From Plasmodiophora brassicae (lineage: Eukaryota > Endomyxa > Phytomyxea > Plasmodiophorida > Plasmodiophoridae), in assembly GCA_039704465.1 (NCBI GenBank), contig JASFAU010000008.1, forward strand, positions 434,001-498,000: a stretch of 64,000 nt of DNA, read 5' to 3'. The notes under the pieces are model-generated. The model was not told where the DNA came from and did no database searches. It saw nothing but the letters and a program-made list of their open reading frames with translations. The translations under genes and the position numbers were made by a program. The first letter of the stretch is position 1. Each line of letters opens with the position of its first letter. Shown here piece after piece: positions 10,071-21,175 of this stretch.

Positions 10071-11608
10071 ATGGCCGGTGCCCTGGCGCCATGTGCGTTA
10101 CTCGCGCTGTGCGTTGCCGTCGTTGACGGCTCGGTGACGTTCCCATCGGCGGCCCCTGGCAGTCCACTCGCAGGTGTGCACTTGTACTCGGCAGCAATGA
10201 CATCGTTTATCGGGCCTCAGCCTGGAGATCCCGACAGCACCAGGACCGGTCCGGTCGTCATTTTCGACGGCGACTTATGCCAGCCGTCAACGATGCAGGC
10301 TCCAGGAAGCATCATCTTCATAACGACGGGTTCGGCAACGCGGGCCGCGTGCTCCTACGAGACCCGGTACCTCTCGTTATACGTCACTGGTGCCGCTGCT
10401 ATACTTCGTAGGTGCTCGCGCGCATGTTGAGCCGCCTTGTTTTGAACATATGCCCTTTAGTGCCTGCGGTAGACAATGTTCCATCTGTGCAGATGTACAC
10501 GAACGACGGATCGCAAGGTGCCTACACGCGTCACCTTCCTACGCTGTTCCTTCACGTCGGGCCTAGCAATGAGGTGTACAACACAGTGGTATCCGCTGCT
10601 CCCGGGCAGAACGCCACCGTGTCGCCCGACGCCAACGTCTGGCAGGACACGTTCGCATCATGGTACTACCAGTTGTTCATTCGGATCCTGCCCAGTTTCG
10701 TCTTGATTGCATCGGGGCTGACCGCGTCTGTGTACTTGGCTGTCCACATGCGCTTCATGCGCGGCGAGTACGAAAGCACCTTTCCCGTGGCGCGCCGATC
10801 GCTGTCAAGGTGGATGGCGTTCGCTCGGAAGTCAGCGGGGTTGCCGCACGCCGTCCTGGCCATCGAGGTGGCCACCGCCACCCTTTCCGGTGCCATTCTG
10901 GCGATCGACGGCTATTTCAGCACGCCGAACCTGCCGTTCCCTGTCCTTCAGTATTTCATCACGCTGCTGAGCGGGTGGAGCTTCGCGTCGTCCCTGCTCT
11001 CCGCATCGGTTTGGGTGCGCCACCTGTCGTGCATCGTCGATTCGAAGTCGCTGTTGACTCGCGTCGTCCGAGGCGACTACCTGTCCGTATTCGTCCTGCT
11101 GGCCGTCATCCCCATCATCGTCGACACAGCTGGTAGTGTCCTGTTTGCCATGTACCATGGGCAGCTGGCGGTGACAACGATCATCTCGGCACTTGGGTTC
11201 CTGCTCCAGCTGACAGTGGGCGTACACGTCCTGACGAGCGTCATGCATTACTACTGTACGGTCCGCAAGGTATTCGTGCAAACGACGCACGCTGCGTCTG
11301 ATGCCGACGAAGGCATGGACGCAATTCTGCGCCGCCTGAGCGTCTGCGCCCTGGGCATGTCGCTCTCGATGATCCTGTTCTGCTTCGGGACCGCCCTGAT
11401 CGCGCTGTCGTCAGCGTCTCTGTACAGCCCGGCACGATGGACGGCCATCTGGTCGTTGATCTATAGCGGTCGGGCAGCGGATAGCGCGTTTCGTGTTGCG
11501 ATGTTCAAGCCCCGGTCCGCCCAACCGTCGTTTAAACACAATGTCATTGCCGTTACGCCCGACACAAAGAAAACGTGGGCGTCACTCTCGACCCCTCTAC
11601 ATCAGTAG
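10071..11608 (+). CDS. Signal-peptide membrane protein, about seven TM helices
   Basis: Two exons (10071-10407, 10461-11608; 53-bp intron, phase 1, donor GTAGGT) give 494 aa. A signal peptide (MAGALAPCALLALCVAVVDG) leads a ~200-residue lumenal/extracellular domain. The C-terminal ~300 residues then hold roughly seven hydrophobic helices, e.g. FVLIASGLTASVYLAV, VLQYFITLLSGWSF, VLLAVIPIIVDTAGSV, IISALGFLLQLTVGV and LGMSLSMILFCFGTALI. The topology (large N-terminal ectodomain + 7TM) is receptor-like, but no known GPCR family signature is seen. A short basic cytoplasmic tail follows. I do not recognise the family and assign no function. Confidence 0.7.
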
Positions 11609-11636
11609 AGGCTTGTAAGCGATGCCAGGGGGCTTC

Positions 11637-11642
11637 AATAAA
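11637..11642 (+). terminator. AATAAA polyadenylation signal
   Basis: A canonical AATAAA hexamer starts 28 bp past the stop codon of the seven-helix membrane protein, on its strand. Placement is typical for short 3' UTRs in compact eukaryotic genomes. Confidence 0.5.
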
Positions 11643-11689
11643 GTACGTCCCAGGCCATGTCAACCTGAAGGAGACGCAGAGCGACCCCG

Positions 11690-13290
11690 ATGCGGGTAAA
11701 TCCTCAGGTACTATTCATTCATAGCGACGAGGGCGTTGCATTTGGTGTCGGCGATCACGCGTCAGCATATGCACTGCTCATGATGTTGCTGGTCGTGTGC
11801 CCCACCGGTTCGCCTGCCAGCGCGATCAGGCTGCGCGGGGCCTGCACGGCGCGGTGCGGGGTGCGTGGGCCCGGTGCGGCGACCGGGCCGACGCACATCG
11901 CGCTCGCGTTCCGACACGCGGACGTGTAGTCGGTGGCGCCCGCGTCACCCATCTGCCAGTGTCGCACACCCGGTTAGAACCCCCATCGCTTCCAAGTTGC
12001 CGGGTCGCCCCGACCGTTAACCGAATCGCCGACTGCCTTCGATTCGCCGCCCTGGAGGCGTCGCGTCGCCTGGGCGGCAACGTCTTGAACTGCCGCATGT
12101 TCTCGGTTGTGAACCTCAGCTTGTCGTCGAGGTCGGCGCATGACGCTTGGATCGGCCAGCTGGCTTTCGAGAACCGCGCCTTGGTCGCCTCCGCGACTCT
12201 CCTGACGTTCGACGTCTCGCCTGGCGCCTGTGCGCACTTGTCGCCATAGGTTCGTGCCGACGTCGATATCCATTCCGATCCACCAGGGCCCGACGACGAC
12301 GTCGGCGCTAGCACCGACACTTTCGCCGCTGGACGCTTGGGCAGGTTCAGTGCCGGCAGCTTGACCGGCTGGAAATCGTGACGAAAGGTCGTCTCGTAGT
12401 CGGTCGGTTTCGCACCTGTCGAGGGCCCCGACGACGCCAGCAGGTTCGTGCTACGGTTCGAGGGCGCTGTCGCCCGGAGGAACCGGCCGCCGATGCTCGG
12501 GAAGACTCCTTCGCGTGTCGTTGTGCGGTACTGCAGATCGTGGGTTAGTGTTAGGGCGCCTGCCCATATACATATATGGCGCCTACCATGCAGGCGTCGT
12601 TGCCGAACACAATGTTACGCTGCGGGACAACGCGCCGGATCGTCGTCCGTTCCGACATGCCCGACCTGTCGGTGAAGAAGGCCGCCGACGTCGTCGTGAA
12701 ATCGCGGCGATTGACGCCTTCGTCCTGCGCCATGCGGACGTTGTCGTGATGAGGCCGATGCGTTGCCGCCTTCCGGGCGACGGTTCGCGAAGGCATGATC
12801 TGCGACAGCGTATTGTTCGTCTGCCACGATCGTGGTGTGCAACCCGGTTGCGCTTGCGTCGACGTGAGCCTTGGCACCTCGACAGGCCGGGCTCGAGCGC
12901 TCGGGCCTGTGCATTTGGGGGCGGCGAAGTTCCGAGCGCTGGTCGACGTCCAGTCCGGCGGGTAATGCCCTAGGACAAGTCGCGACACGACCGGCTTGTG
13001 CATGGAGACGTGTGCCGATCCCAGCGGCTGTGGGCAAAACCTCTGCGTTTGCTCCGTCGTCCAAGCGCTCGCTTCGTGGCCGAACACAATGTGGCCGGGC
13101 TGTGCGGCACCTGCCAGAGGCGTCACCATATGGGACGGCGGTTGCGGCAGCGCGGGTTGCGATGTGGTCCTGGAGCGCTCCCCTGCGTAATCGCTGGACA
13201 TGATGGCGGATGTCGTATACGTGCCCGACGATTCGCCGGCGCCGAACGTGACGGAATCGGGCGCTGACTGATTCGCGACGGCTTGCGACT
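11690..13290. other. 1.6 kb without a supportable gene
   Basis: Many overlapping frames exist on both strands (GC-rich DNA leaves few stops), but their translations are Arg/Ala/Pro/Ser-rich and show no domain. Short words recur (a 'gccgaacacaatgt' string near 12601 and 13079), suggesting old duplicated or repeat-derived sequence. It could also hide a fast-evolving multi-exon gene on the minus strand. Confidence 0.35.
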
Positions 13291-13707
13291 TCAGTCCATG
13301 GAGCCCAGCGAAGGCGGCTGTCGTTGCTGACTCAAAGACGGGTGAACGCTCGCCAAGCTTGATGCTCGTCCTGCATACCGACGGGTTAAACGTGAAATGG
13401 GTGGCAGTGCTAGGTCTGGGTAATACCTTCGGGATTGGGCCAGGAGCTGGAGTTTCGTGTCATGACTATCCTTCCAGGACTGACGACGTCGGCCCTCCTG
13501 TAGAAAGGCGGCCGTAGCGCTCCCACCCGTCATGAACGAATGGCAACAATATGTACGTCGAAAGTCCCTACCCGGAATAAAGTCGATCGATCCCATGCGA
13601 TCGTACCGCACGAATGCGCCCAACGGTGCGAATCTCCATCGTCTGACTGATTCCCTTAAGTGAAGCACTGTGGGCAACGCCTGGCGTCTCTGGCGTGGGC
13701 ACATCAT
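13291..13707 (-). CDS. Hypothetical basic protein
   Basis: Open frame of about 138 aa from the first ATG region (13707; the frame begins upstream with a GTG). The middle section (GRDFRRTYCCHSFMTGG, then helices with QEGRRRQSWKDSHDTK) has a protein-like composition, while the tail is Ser/Gln-rich. It lies just beyond the stop of the EF-hand gene on the same strand. No family recognised; it may be an exon of something larger, or chance. Confidence 0.25.
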   Translation of the reverse strand: MMCPRQRRQALPTVLHLRESVRRWRFAPLGAFVRYDRMGSIDFIPGRDFRRTYCCHSFMTGGSATAAFLQEGRRRQSWKDSHDTKLQLLAQSRRYYPDLALPPISRLTRRYAGRASSLASVHPSLSQQRQPPSLGSMD

Positions 13708-13804
13708 GGGTACGAGTTCGACAACGAGTGCTCGGTGCTGGCCGCTGACGGTTGCGGTACAACCATGAGACAGATCGTTCGATCGGTCAGCCACGCTCCG
13801 ACTT

Positions 13805-14338
13805 TTACAAATGAAATTGTTCTTCCGGGTCGTTGCCGTCTATAGGGGCCAGGGCGTCACCGCCGCGCTGCGCCATGAACTGAACCAGGTGGTCAAGGAC
13901 TTCTTTGGCCCTTGTTACGAGGCTGAGTCGGACCCGGAACGCATTGTCGAATTCGTTTGGGTACGGAACGGTCCCCAGGATCTCAAAATCGTCGTACGAG
14001 ACGCTGTCTAGCACACGATCGCGCATCTGCTCCATCAACAACGCTATCTCCCTGGCGGACAGCTGCTTCCGTCCCTGGCAGAACGTTACCCGTTGCAGAA
14101 CGCGACGCAGATCGCCTTTCGAAATCCGCCCGTCGCCATCGCTGTCAAACCGCTCAAACGCCCGCTTCGTGATCTGGTTGTCGATCGCGAAATCGCGTTT
14201 CTCGAACTCGGCGTCCTGCGCAGCACGCGACGGGCGTCGCGACGACGACGACGACGACGACGTCGACACCCTCAACCTGCTGACGACATGCAGCCGCGAC
14301 GCCGCTCGCGTAGGCTTCCTCATCGGCCAGACCGACAT
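13805..14338 (-). CDS. EF-hand calcium-binding protein
   Basis: Intronless frame, 177 aa from ATG 14338 (a TTG precedes it in frame; Met at residue 6 is an alternative). After a Ser-rich basic N-terminus there is one canonical EF-hand, RFDSDGDGRISKGDLRRVL, with D-x-D-x-D-G-x-I-x-x-x-D coordination. A second degenerate hand follows about 40 residues later (VLDSVSYDDFEIL). The C-terminal third is helical and acidic. Layout resembles single-hand regulators such as calcineurin B-like or phosphatase regulatory subunits, but no close family is claimed. It is divergent to the antiporter gene. Confidence 0.7.
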   Translation of the reverse strand: MSVWPMRKPTRAASRLHVVSRLRVSTSSSSSSSRRPSRAAQDAEFEKRDFAIDNQITKRAFERFDSDGDGRISKGDLRRVLQRVTFCQGRKQLSAREIALLMEQMRDRVLDSVSYDDFEILGTVPYPNEFDNAFRVRLSLVTRAKEVLDHLVQFMAQRGGDALAPIDGNDPEEQFHL

Positions 14339-14691
14339 CGCAGCACTAGTAGTGTACAGCAAGCGTCAGCGTACACTGTGCGGGCAGAGCGCGTGCCGCC
14401 TGCATGTGACGTCGTTGTTCGGGGACGGGTGCCCGCCGCCGACGTGATTCGGCCCGGTGCCGTCATGCACACGCAGAGTGGCCGAACAGGGCGGGCGGCG
14501 CCCTGGCTGCCACTGCGAGGCAGGGCGCGTTCTGCCTTGCTCGGTTGGGCGGCTGCGGGCGTTCTCAAGTGGCATATTCGGCATATTCGGACAGTGGAGC
14601 CTGCGATCTGATTGTCATTCGGGTGGTTGCAGTGGGAGTGAGGGGGGTGGGGGCGCCTCTGTGATCGGCACTCGGGTCACGCGGTCGCCGA
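14339..14691. other. Divergent promoter between EF-hand and antiporter genes
   Basis: 353 bp between divergent starts, including G-rich runs (around 14638-14655). No specific promoter motif recognised. Confidence 0.35.
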
Positions 14692-17636
14692 ATGGATGGC
14701 CTCGCCGAGATCGTCGTCAGTCTGACGCGGTTCGCGTTCGCGACGGTCACGTCGCATTTCATCGGAGAGCAGCTTGGACGACGGTGGGAGCGGGGCTTGC
14801 GAACCGGTTCGGTTCGCAATTGACCATGCGACAGGGCTGGGTTCCCGCAGCTGACTGGGTACATTCTTGGCGGATTCATCTCTGGGCCATGGGGGATCCA
14901 CCTTGTCGAACTGGAGACTCTGCACCGGTTGTCGTTCATCAACGGGGTTGCTCTGGCCGTCATTGCGTTCTGCGCTGGTGCTGAGCTATACCTTCCAGGT
15001 CCGTACGCTGTGGCAGGATAGTCCCATTCAGTGCCAGCTTCCCCCTGACGACGGTTTCGTTAGACATTCGGCCGCACCTGAGAACAATCATTACGCAGAT
15101 GACGTTTATTGTTGCGATGACGCTGGCCTGGTGTGCGTGTACCGTCATGATAATTCGCAAATGGTCTAACCACCAGCTCAGAACCGTGTCGCAATGGCCG
15201 GGTCATTGATACTGTGCATGTATGTATGCAGGGTGCCGTACATGTCGACGGCTGAGTTGCCATGCCAGTGGCAAATTGCACTGCTCTGTGCCTCCATCAT
15301 GATTGCAAGGTCTCCGTCCTCGGCAATGGCACTGATACAGGAGTCGTTTGCCAAAGGCCCAATCACGTCGATGTGCATGGGGATTACCGTTGTCAGGTTA
15401 GGACATGATGTTGATCGCTGCAGGACACGTCGCTTATATTCACCTTAGTGATGCTGCGTTGCTGGTGGCGTTCGCTGTGATGAGCTCGCTGGCTTCCGCA
15501 GAATGCCTGGGTAACTTTGGTGCTGGGGAACACATCGCGCGCCTGACTTACATCCCTTTAGGGCAAGGTATTGATTCTTGGGCGTTCGTATCACTTGGCG
15601 TTTCCGTCTTTGGATCAATTGTTGCGGGGTACGTCCTCGGCAGGCTCATTGTGGCCATTCTCTGGATTCCGTTATCCTCGTCATATATCAAAGGCGGAAT
15701 CATCATCTCGATTGGGTATGCTGTCTTCTATCTAGCCAGGTACGCCGCTCAGAAGGGCACGGTAACGGCTGCTGACGACAATTGTAGAGTTGTTGAGCGT
15801 GCTTCCTGGTCACGATTCGGCCATAGGTTTCGGATCGAACCTCTCCTGGTCTGCATGGTTGCCAGCTGTGCTGCCTGCAACGCAACATCAAAGCGACGCA
15901 GTCTGACTAGCATCCTCCACAATTCATCCCTGTACGTCTTCCTCCCGTTCTTCACGTTGAGTAAGGACGCCTTTGCTGCTGTTACACTGTTTGCCCTAGC
16001 CGACGTTTGGCTGCAGCAGGAGCGTCATTACGTGTGGAAAACACTGGCCCCGTTCTACCGCTGAGCATTATCCTGTTTTCGTCCCGCATGATTGCCATTT
16101 GGATGGGATCGCAGATCGCCTTGAAGTCGACGCCACTAGGAGAGTTCGGCAAACAGTAAGCAGACTGTTTGCATTTGGTGCTCGGTTTCGGCCCGCCTGA
16201 CCTACGCAGGTATCCGTACTTGTGGATGACTCTCACTACTCAAGCGGGCGCCGCCATTGGTCTCGCCAATGAGTTGGTAGGAAGGAGTCGCACGTCGTAT
16301 CGCGCCTAGTTTCGCTAAATGCTGCTGCCCAGGCATTCTCCTTCAAACCGTGGGGTACGTCTTTCGCCGACGCCATTACCATGGTCGTGGTTCTGAACCA
16401 GGTTGTCGGGCCGTTCATCTTGTGAGGCCCATGCGAACATGTGCATGATTGGCCATGCTGACTTGACGTGTTTGATCAGCCGTTTCGCTCTCCAGCGAGT
16501 AGGCGAGGACCGCTCACCGAAACATTGGCAAGGCCAGGATGTCGCCGTCCTAGGCGCAAATCGAATCGCAATGTCGATCAGCGCCCGACTTTGTCGCGCC
16601 GGGTGCCGTGTTCGTGTTGTTCGCTCCGACGACGTCAGCGAGGCTGTCGCCAAGATGAGGATCGATCAGGTGGGTTTGCATCAGGACGCGACGTACCGTT
16701 TTCGGCCAAACCCCCATACCATATACAGGTCCTGGCATCACTTGCATCGGAGGAGAAGGACGCGAATGCTGTCTTCCACCTACGGCTGATGACAGAGTCG
16801 CTGCCTGCCAATTTAGGTCAGCTGACGAGTTCCTGCGGGACGAACAGACATCACGTGGACCTCGACTACTGCCCTCCGTTGTCGCCGTCGCCGGACGGCG
16901 CCCACGATTCGAAGTCGGCGCCGTTGCTGTGCCAGGATCATTGGGAGCTGTCCACGCTGGTGCAGCGTCTGATACCTGAACAATGTGCCACTGTCGTCGT
17001 TGCCCTGGACACTGATGCGCAGACGGCCAAGGCATGTGACCTGATTACATCGTCGTGCCCGCATATCATCCCCCGAATCGTCGCCATCGGTTTGACCGCG
17101 TTTCCGGCAGTCTGGACAGAATCTGACAGGTGCCTTGTGGCAGCCGAGCGCGAGGAGACCATTGCCCAGCTCTGCAGCTATGGCATCATTGTCGTCAATT
17201 CCCACACGTCTCTGGCCGAGGTTGCGTCAGCGCTGGCATTGACGCATTCATCGCAGGTCAGGTGCTTGTCGGGTTGGCGCGCGCGATGTTATTCTGATTG
17301 GCAGGGTCGAAGGCTGTGTCAATTCTCGCCGCTGGCAAGTTCTCGGTCCATGCTGCGCGCTCGCTGATCAAACCTATCGACGTATCTGCAGGCCCTGCAA
17401 GCGGGCCGGCATCGATCGGCGGCGCCGTCGAAGGGCAGCCTGTGCACAAGTTGACGTTGCGGCTCCAACCGCGTCCCGAGATGATGTTCTCGCCCGATGA
17501 CTGGGCCGTGCCGATGACGACCAAGGCAGGAGCCGATCCGGTCCCAGTCGCTCACGAGTCCAACTGGAAGCACGCTGACCGGCAAAGGCGACGTCGTGGT
17601 CATTCCCCAGCACCGCGTTGGATGTCGCTCAGCTGA
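14692..17636 (+). CDS. CPA2/KefB-type cation:proton antiporter with RCK (TrkA-N) domain
   Basis: Multi-exon gene whose exons splice in phase into a CPA2 antiporter. Exon 1 is 14692-14783 and exon 2 starts at 14835. Recognisable blocks in order: FPQLTGYILGGFISGPWG, FCAGAELYLP, the membrane-core ARSPSSAMAL (~15304), TVVSDAALLVAFAV across an intron, ILHNSSLYVFLPFFTL (~15920), PYLWMTLTTQAGAAIGLA (~16210) and VLNQVVGPFIF joined to RFALQRVGE. The cytosolic RCK follows: DVAVLGANRIAMSIS (Rossmann; GANRIA replaces GxGxxG), VVVALDTDAQTAKACDLI and YGIIVVNSHTSLAE. Role: monovalent cation/H+ exchange across an endomembrane or plasma membrane, gated by nucleotide through RCK. Roughly ten exons. Splice sites around 15960-16060 and the C-terminus after 17260 are unresolved. 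Confidence 0.75.
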
Positions 17637-18231
17637 TCCAGTGCTTCTACTTGGTTTCCGGCATAGGTATAGATTTAGTAATATAAAACAAGGATCGCAT
17701 TCAGTTGTTGGCAGCGACTCCCTACGATGTGCAGTAGCCCGGCCTGGTAGATAGTTTCGATGAGGATCATCACCCAGTCCGACGGGGCCTGCCAGTCGTT
17801 CAACGAGAACGTTGCAATGAGAGACCCCGGCCTGGACATGCGGCTCCTGGAAGCGGTCCGCGTCCTATAGAAACATCTGCTCATTTTCCACATCGACGTA
17901 CCGGTCGACGAGTGATTTGAGCTATGCTCTGCAGATCGATCACCCCATCTTATCGTGCGTCCCATCTGCGTTGAGGTCCATGGAAGGACCAAACGTCGTA
18001 AACCATACCCCGCACGACGATAGAGCTGTTATCGGATGAGACCCCTGATGATGAGTACGCGCGAGCTGCAGTGAACGGAGAAAAGGCCGTGCGGGACGAT
18101 CACAGTCGCCGGCGGGGCGTCGCAGGCGGCAAGGGTGGCCCCGGTGCTCGGCGCATTTGTTGCGGAGTGTCAGCCGCCGCACCCCCGCAATGGCGTTGGC
18201 AACGGCGGCAGCTGGGGCCGTCCGAGCTGTA
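17637..18231. other. Intergenic, no gene seen
   Basis: About 590 bp with only low-quality overlapping frames. It could contain the last exon of the antiporter (a short VVVIPQHR-like stretch near 17597 lies just upstream in another frame) and the promoter of the mL49 gene. Confidence 0.35.
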
Positions 18232-18577
18232 ATGTCTGCCGGTGCTCGGCCGTGCGGTTTCATGGTACCGATCGTGCACGGAGCGCTGCTGACCTGCCGA
18301 CGTTCCGACTGACGGTGCGTTCGGCGCGCAGGTGCATAGGACCCCGCTGGGGTATCTGCCCGTCTACCTGGAAGTGCGCCGAGAGACCAGCAAGTACCAG
18401 TCCGTCGAGGCAACCGTGATACGCGGCCTGGAGGGCAACGTCACCCAGCTCGTCGACGAGTTGCGGAACGAACTGGGCGAGCTCGACGTCCTCAGCAGAG
18501 CTGGGGGCGACTCGCTCGTTCTGTGGGGCAACTACATGGACGAATGCACGGAATATCTACTGCGACGAGGCTTCTAG
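18232..18577 (+). CDS. Mitochondrial ribosomal protein mL49/Img2-like
   Basis: Exon 1 (18232-18264) and exon 2 (18332-18577) with a 67-bp phase-0 intron give 92 aa. The core fits the Img2/mL49 fold: GYLPVYLEV, a beta strand with TVIRGLEGN, VTQLVDELRNEL and the closing GNYMDECTEYLLRRGF that ends the family domain. mL49 is a large-subunit mitoribosome protein. Upstream exons carrying a presequence may be missing from this model. A second copy of the same domain lies just downstream on the opposite strand. Confidence 0.65.
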
Positions 18578-18733
18578 ATGGCAGCGCCTCAGTATAATAT
18601 ATCTGTTTGGGGCGTTTCTCTCTACGTGTACGGCTGCACCGATACCATGGCATGCCCGCGAGTACGGCTCTGGTGACACCTGGACGCAACGCCCATGGAC
18701 CCTCTCTGGTGCACTAGGATATGGATTATTTTA

Positions 18734-19056
18734 TCAGAATCCCATTCGTGTCAGGAGATCGACGAACTCTTCCCGATAGTTGCCTTGAATTTGCAGGTCG
18801 TGCGTGTTGGATTCGGGTCGCCAAGTCGACGAGACCGCAATATTACCGAACTCGTCCTTCAGCAAGCCCTCGAACGTCGCGACGTCACCCTGGACGGCGC
18901 GCACGATCGTCACATACTTCCCGATGATGCGATCGACGCGCGATGTCGTCTCCAGGTAGACCGGCAGGAACCCGAGCGGCGTCCTCTGGACCTACAAACA
19001 GGCAGGCCGGCCATCAGACACCCGCCATCGCCGGCAACCCGGATGATGGACCCCAT
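18734..19056 (-). CDS. Second Img2/mL49-like protein, convergent with the first
   Basis: Reading the minus strand from an acceptor at 18992 gives QRTPLGFLPVYLET, VTIVRAVQGDVATFEGLL and GNYREEFVDLLTRMGF then stop, the same Img2 domain as the gene at 18232-18577. A tentative short first exon (19056-19039) with a 47-bp phase-0 intron makes 91 aa; a longer N-terminus reaching 19311 in that exon's frame is also open. Both copies splice at the equivalent point just before (Q/H)RTPLG. The proteins are clearly homologous but well diverged, so the duplication is not recent. Confidence 0.6.
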
Positions 19057-19551
19057 ACGTGGAACGGCCTGGTCGACAGGGCGGCCGCTGATGTGGAGAA
19101 TGCCGCTCGCGACGCTCGCAGGGCATGCAGCATCGCTGATGATAGCGCGCCCCGGAGTGCGCCGCTGGCGCTGTGCATCGCCGCTGTCGGCCCTGGCCCC
19201 TGGCGCCGCACACCGCACTGCCGCCGCAGGCTGCACCTGTTGCAGCACCAGTGCACCACCCCGTCCCATACGGGACATGCGCGTGCTTGCGGATCCGCAG
19301 CTCCCCAGCACGTATAATATGCAAGCGTATGCCCACTTGGATCTGGTGGGTGCCCTGTCCCACTGCTTCCTCGGTATCCACCAAGTCGTCTTAGCTGGCA
19401 GACTTGGGAGTTCGCTGTGCCTGTGCCGCTATCTGCGTTTACAGCTTGCACGCCCCTCACACTGTGCATGCCCCATGCTGGGTGTTCGGCGGCTTCTTCT
19501 GCGCCCCCAGCGCACTCACGACTGCGTTCCCTCTTGTTTAGCATTGAATGT

Positions 19552-20322
19552 TCGCCCGGGCACGTCTCACTGACAGTGTACCCGGCGTTCTTCTTGGATT
19601 TGTTGGAGCGTTTCTCTTTGGTTCTCTCGAAAAGCCGTATTCTTCTGCTCTTCGCTGGCCTTCGGGCATTCTTTGAGCGTGTACCTATGGACCATTGCAG
19701 AACCAGCACTTCGGCGTGCATTCGGCGCCATCCCGCTTTTGCCTCTTGGGGTTGGCGGGGGCGCTGGCTGGTCACGAGTACTAGCAACAGGTCAGCAAGC
19801 AGTCGCGGGACCGCAAGGTCCCCAGTTCGAGGCACGAACTCCCCCAAAAAAAAGTCCCGGTGACCAACAGCCGTAAATGTTGAAGGGGTGTTTACTGATC
19901 AGGCAGCCCAAAGTGCCAGAGCAATTAGGGGTCTCGCTTGAGCGTCTGGGAGGTAAAGGAACGGCCCGTAACAAGTGTATGTCGGCTCCCCGGCATAGGC
20001 GGTATGGCGAAAGAGGTCCGACAAGAGTGCAGTCGACAAGTCCGAGCGAATCACGTCCCGTTCCGATATCGTCCAAGGCGCGATGAACCCAGTACAAAGG
20101 TGACGGGCCGGCACTGCCAGGCCGGGGGATGTTGGCGTTCTGCTGCTGATCCTTCGATCCTCGGACTCGAGACCGAGGCGCCTGCGTGAAAAGAAAAAGC
20201 GCGAAAAACAAATAAAACAAAACCAAACCATCTTGGGGTTGGCGGTTTAAGGCTTTCGAGAAAACCAAAGAGAAACGCTCCAGTGAATGCCGGGTACAAT
20301 GTCAGTGAGACGTGCACGGGTG
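19552..20322. mobile_element. Segment bounded by ~75-bp inverted repeats (possible non-autonomous element)
   Basis: The stretch about 19552-19638 reappears inverted at about 20248-20322, sharing 'cacgtctcactgaca', 'gtacccggc' and 'ggagcgtttctctttggtt' blocks with a ~12-bp indel. The ~610 bp between them has only weak frames. Inverted termini around a short non-coding body suggest a MITE-like element or a remnant, although I found no clear target-site duplication. An A-rich run (cccccaaaaaaaag, ~19844) and another A-rich part (~20188-20225) lie inside. Confidence 0.45.
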
Positions 20323-20597
20323 AGAAACCTCCTACAGGGCGAGACGTTCAAGGTGAAAGTGCTGCTTCACGGCATGTGGCCAGAAGAACTTCGGGAGGCC
20401 GTCACCGAGATTACAGGGTCCACAGTTGCGGAAAGGGCTCCCGCCAACTTCTCCAGCTCGTGGGATAGAAGGGCATCATGTTCGACTTGGGAGCTGCTGC
20501 ACGAATGATACGCACACACGAACCGACTGCGATGTAGTATCGGTGTAGTCTCCCGAACAATAACGGCGGCGACCGACGCCCTCGTCAAGCCCTCGCC

Positions 20598-20809
20598 ATG
20601 GGATCGACCACACTCCTCGTGGGCGCGTGGCATTCAGGCAATTATATCAGGGCCGGGTAACCCAGATCGGCACCGTCCCATCACACAGGCACTACTACGA
20701 GAGGGCGGCCGCGAAGCAGGCGAAGAGGAAGAAGCAATCCGCGCTCGTCAAATGGTGCCGACAGTACAAACTCTACCTGGAAGGGGATGAGCGAGTCGGG
20801 ACTCCATGA
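20598..20809 (+). CDS. Tentative small basic protein
   Basis: ATG at 20598 runs to a possible 35-bp intron (GTAACC...CACAG) and then a Lys/Arg/Tyr-rich tail (YYERAAAKQAKRKKQSALV, QYKLYLEGDERVGTP, stop at 20809), about 60 aa. Composition resembles small ribosomal or mitochondrial proteins but no family is recognised. The intron is shorter than others here. Confidence 0.25.
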
Positions 20810-21175
20810 CGTGGACGCAAGGGTGCGCATCATGGTGGACGAGCACCTGTTGGCGGCCCTGCTGTCTGCGGCGTACCGCCTGTCGAGGCCAGTTGAAGGT
20901 CTGCCCGGTATACGCCATTCAAGAGAGCGGGTGCCACGCTTCAGCGTCGAACGTTGCCGCCGGGCGGTGGTCGATGCCGGCGCCGACGTTGACCGCCTAT
21001 GTACCGAAGACGGGTGGCCAGTCACAGTGCATACGCCTTGATTTCCTCAAGACGAGGGGAGGAGGTTCAGGCGCCTGGACATGGAGTCGGGCTCTCCTGC
21101 ACATCACGCTGACAGGCTATTCGCGTCCCTGCCCGTAATCAGCGCCCTTCGCTGCTGTAACCATCATGCACACTG
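20810..21175. other. No clear gene
   Basis: A frame from about 20787 to 21041 is open but shows no domain. Otherwise presumed promoter of the coiled-coil gene. Confidence 0.3.

Noticed and set aside
12551..13201. 216-codon minus-strand ORF considered as a decayed retroelement
   Set aside because: No protease, RT, integrase or gag motif could be found; left as unassigned sequence.
19014..19847. 277-codon minus-strand ORF
   Set aside because: It overlaps the inverted-repeat segment and the second mL49 gene in a different frame; no domain. Only its extreme 3' part neighbours the real mL49 exon.
19790..19865. Possible tRNA (CCCCAGTTCGAGGC string)
   Set aside because: No cloverleaf could be folded: acceptor and D arms do not pair.
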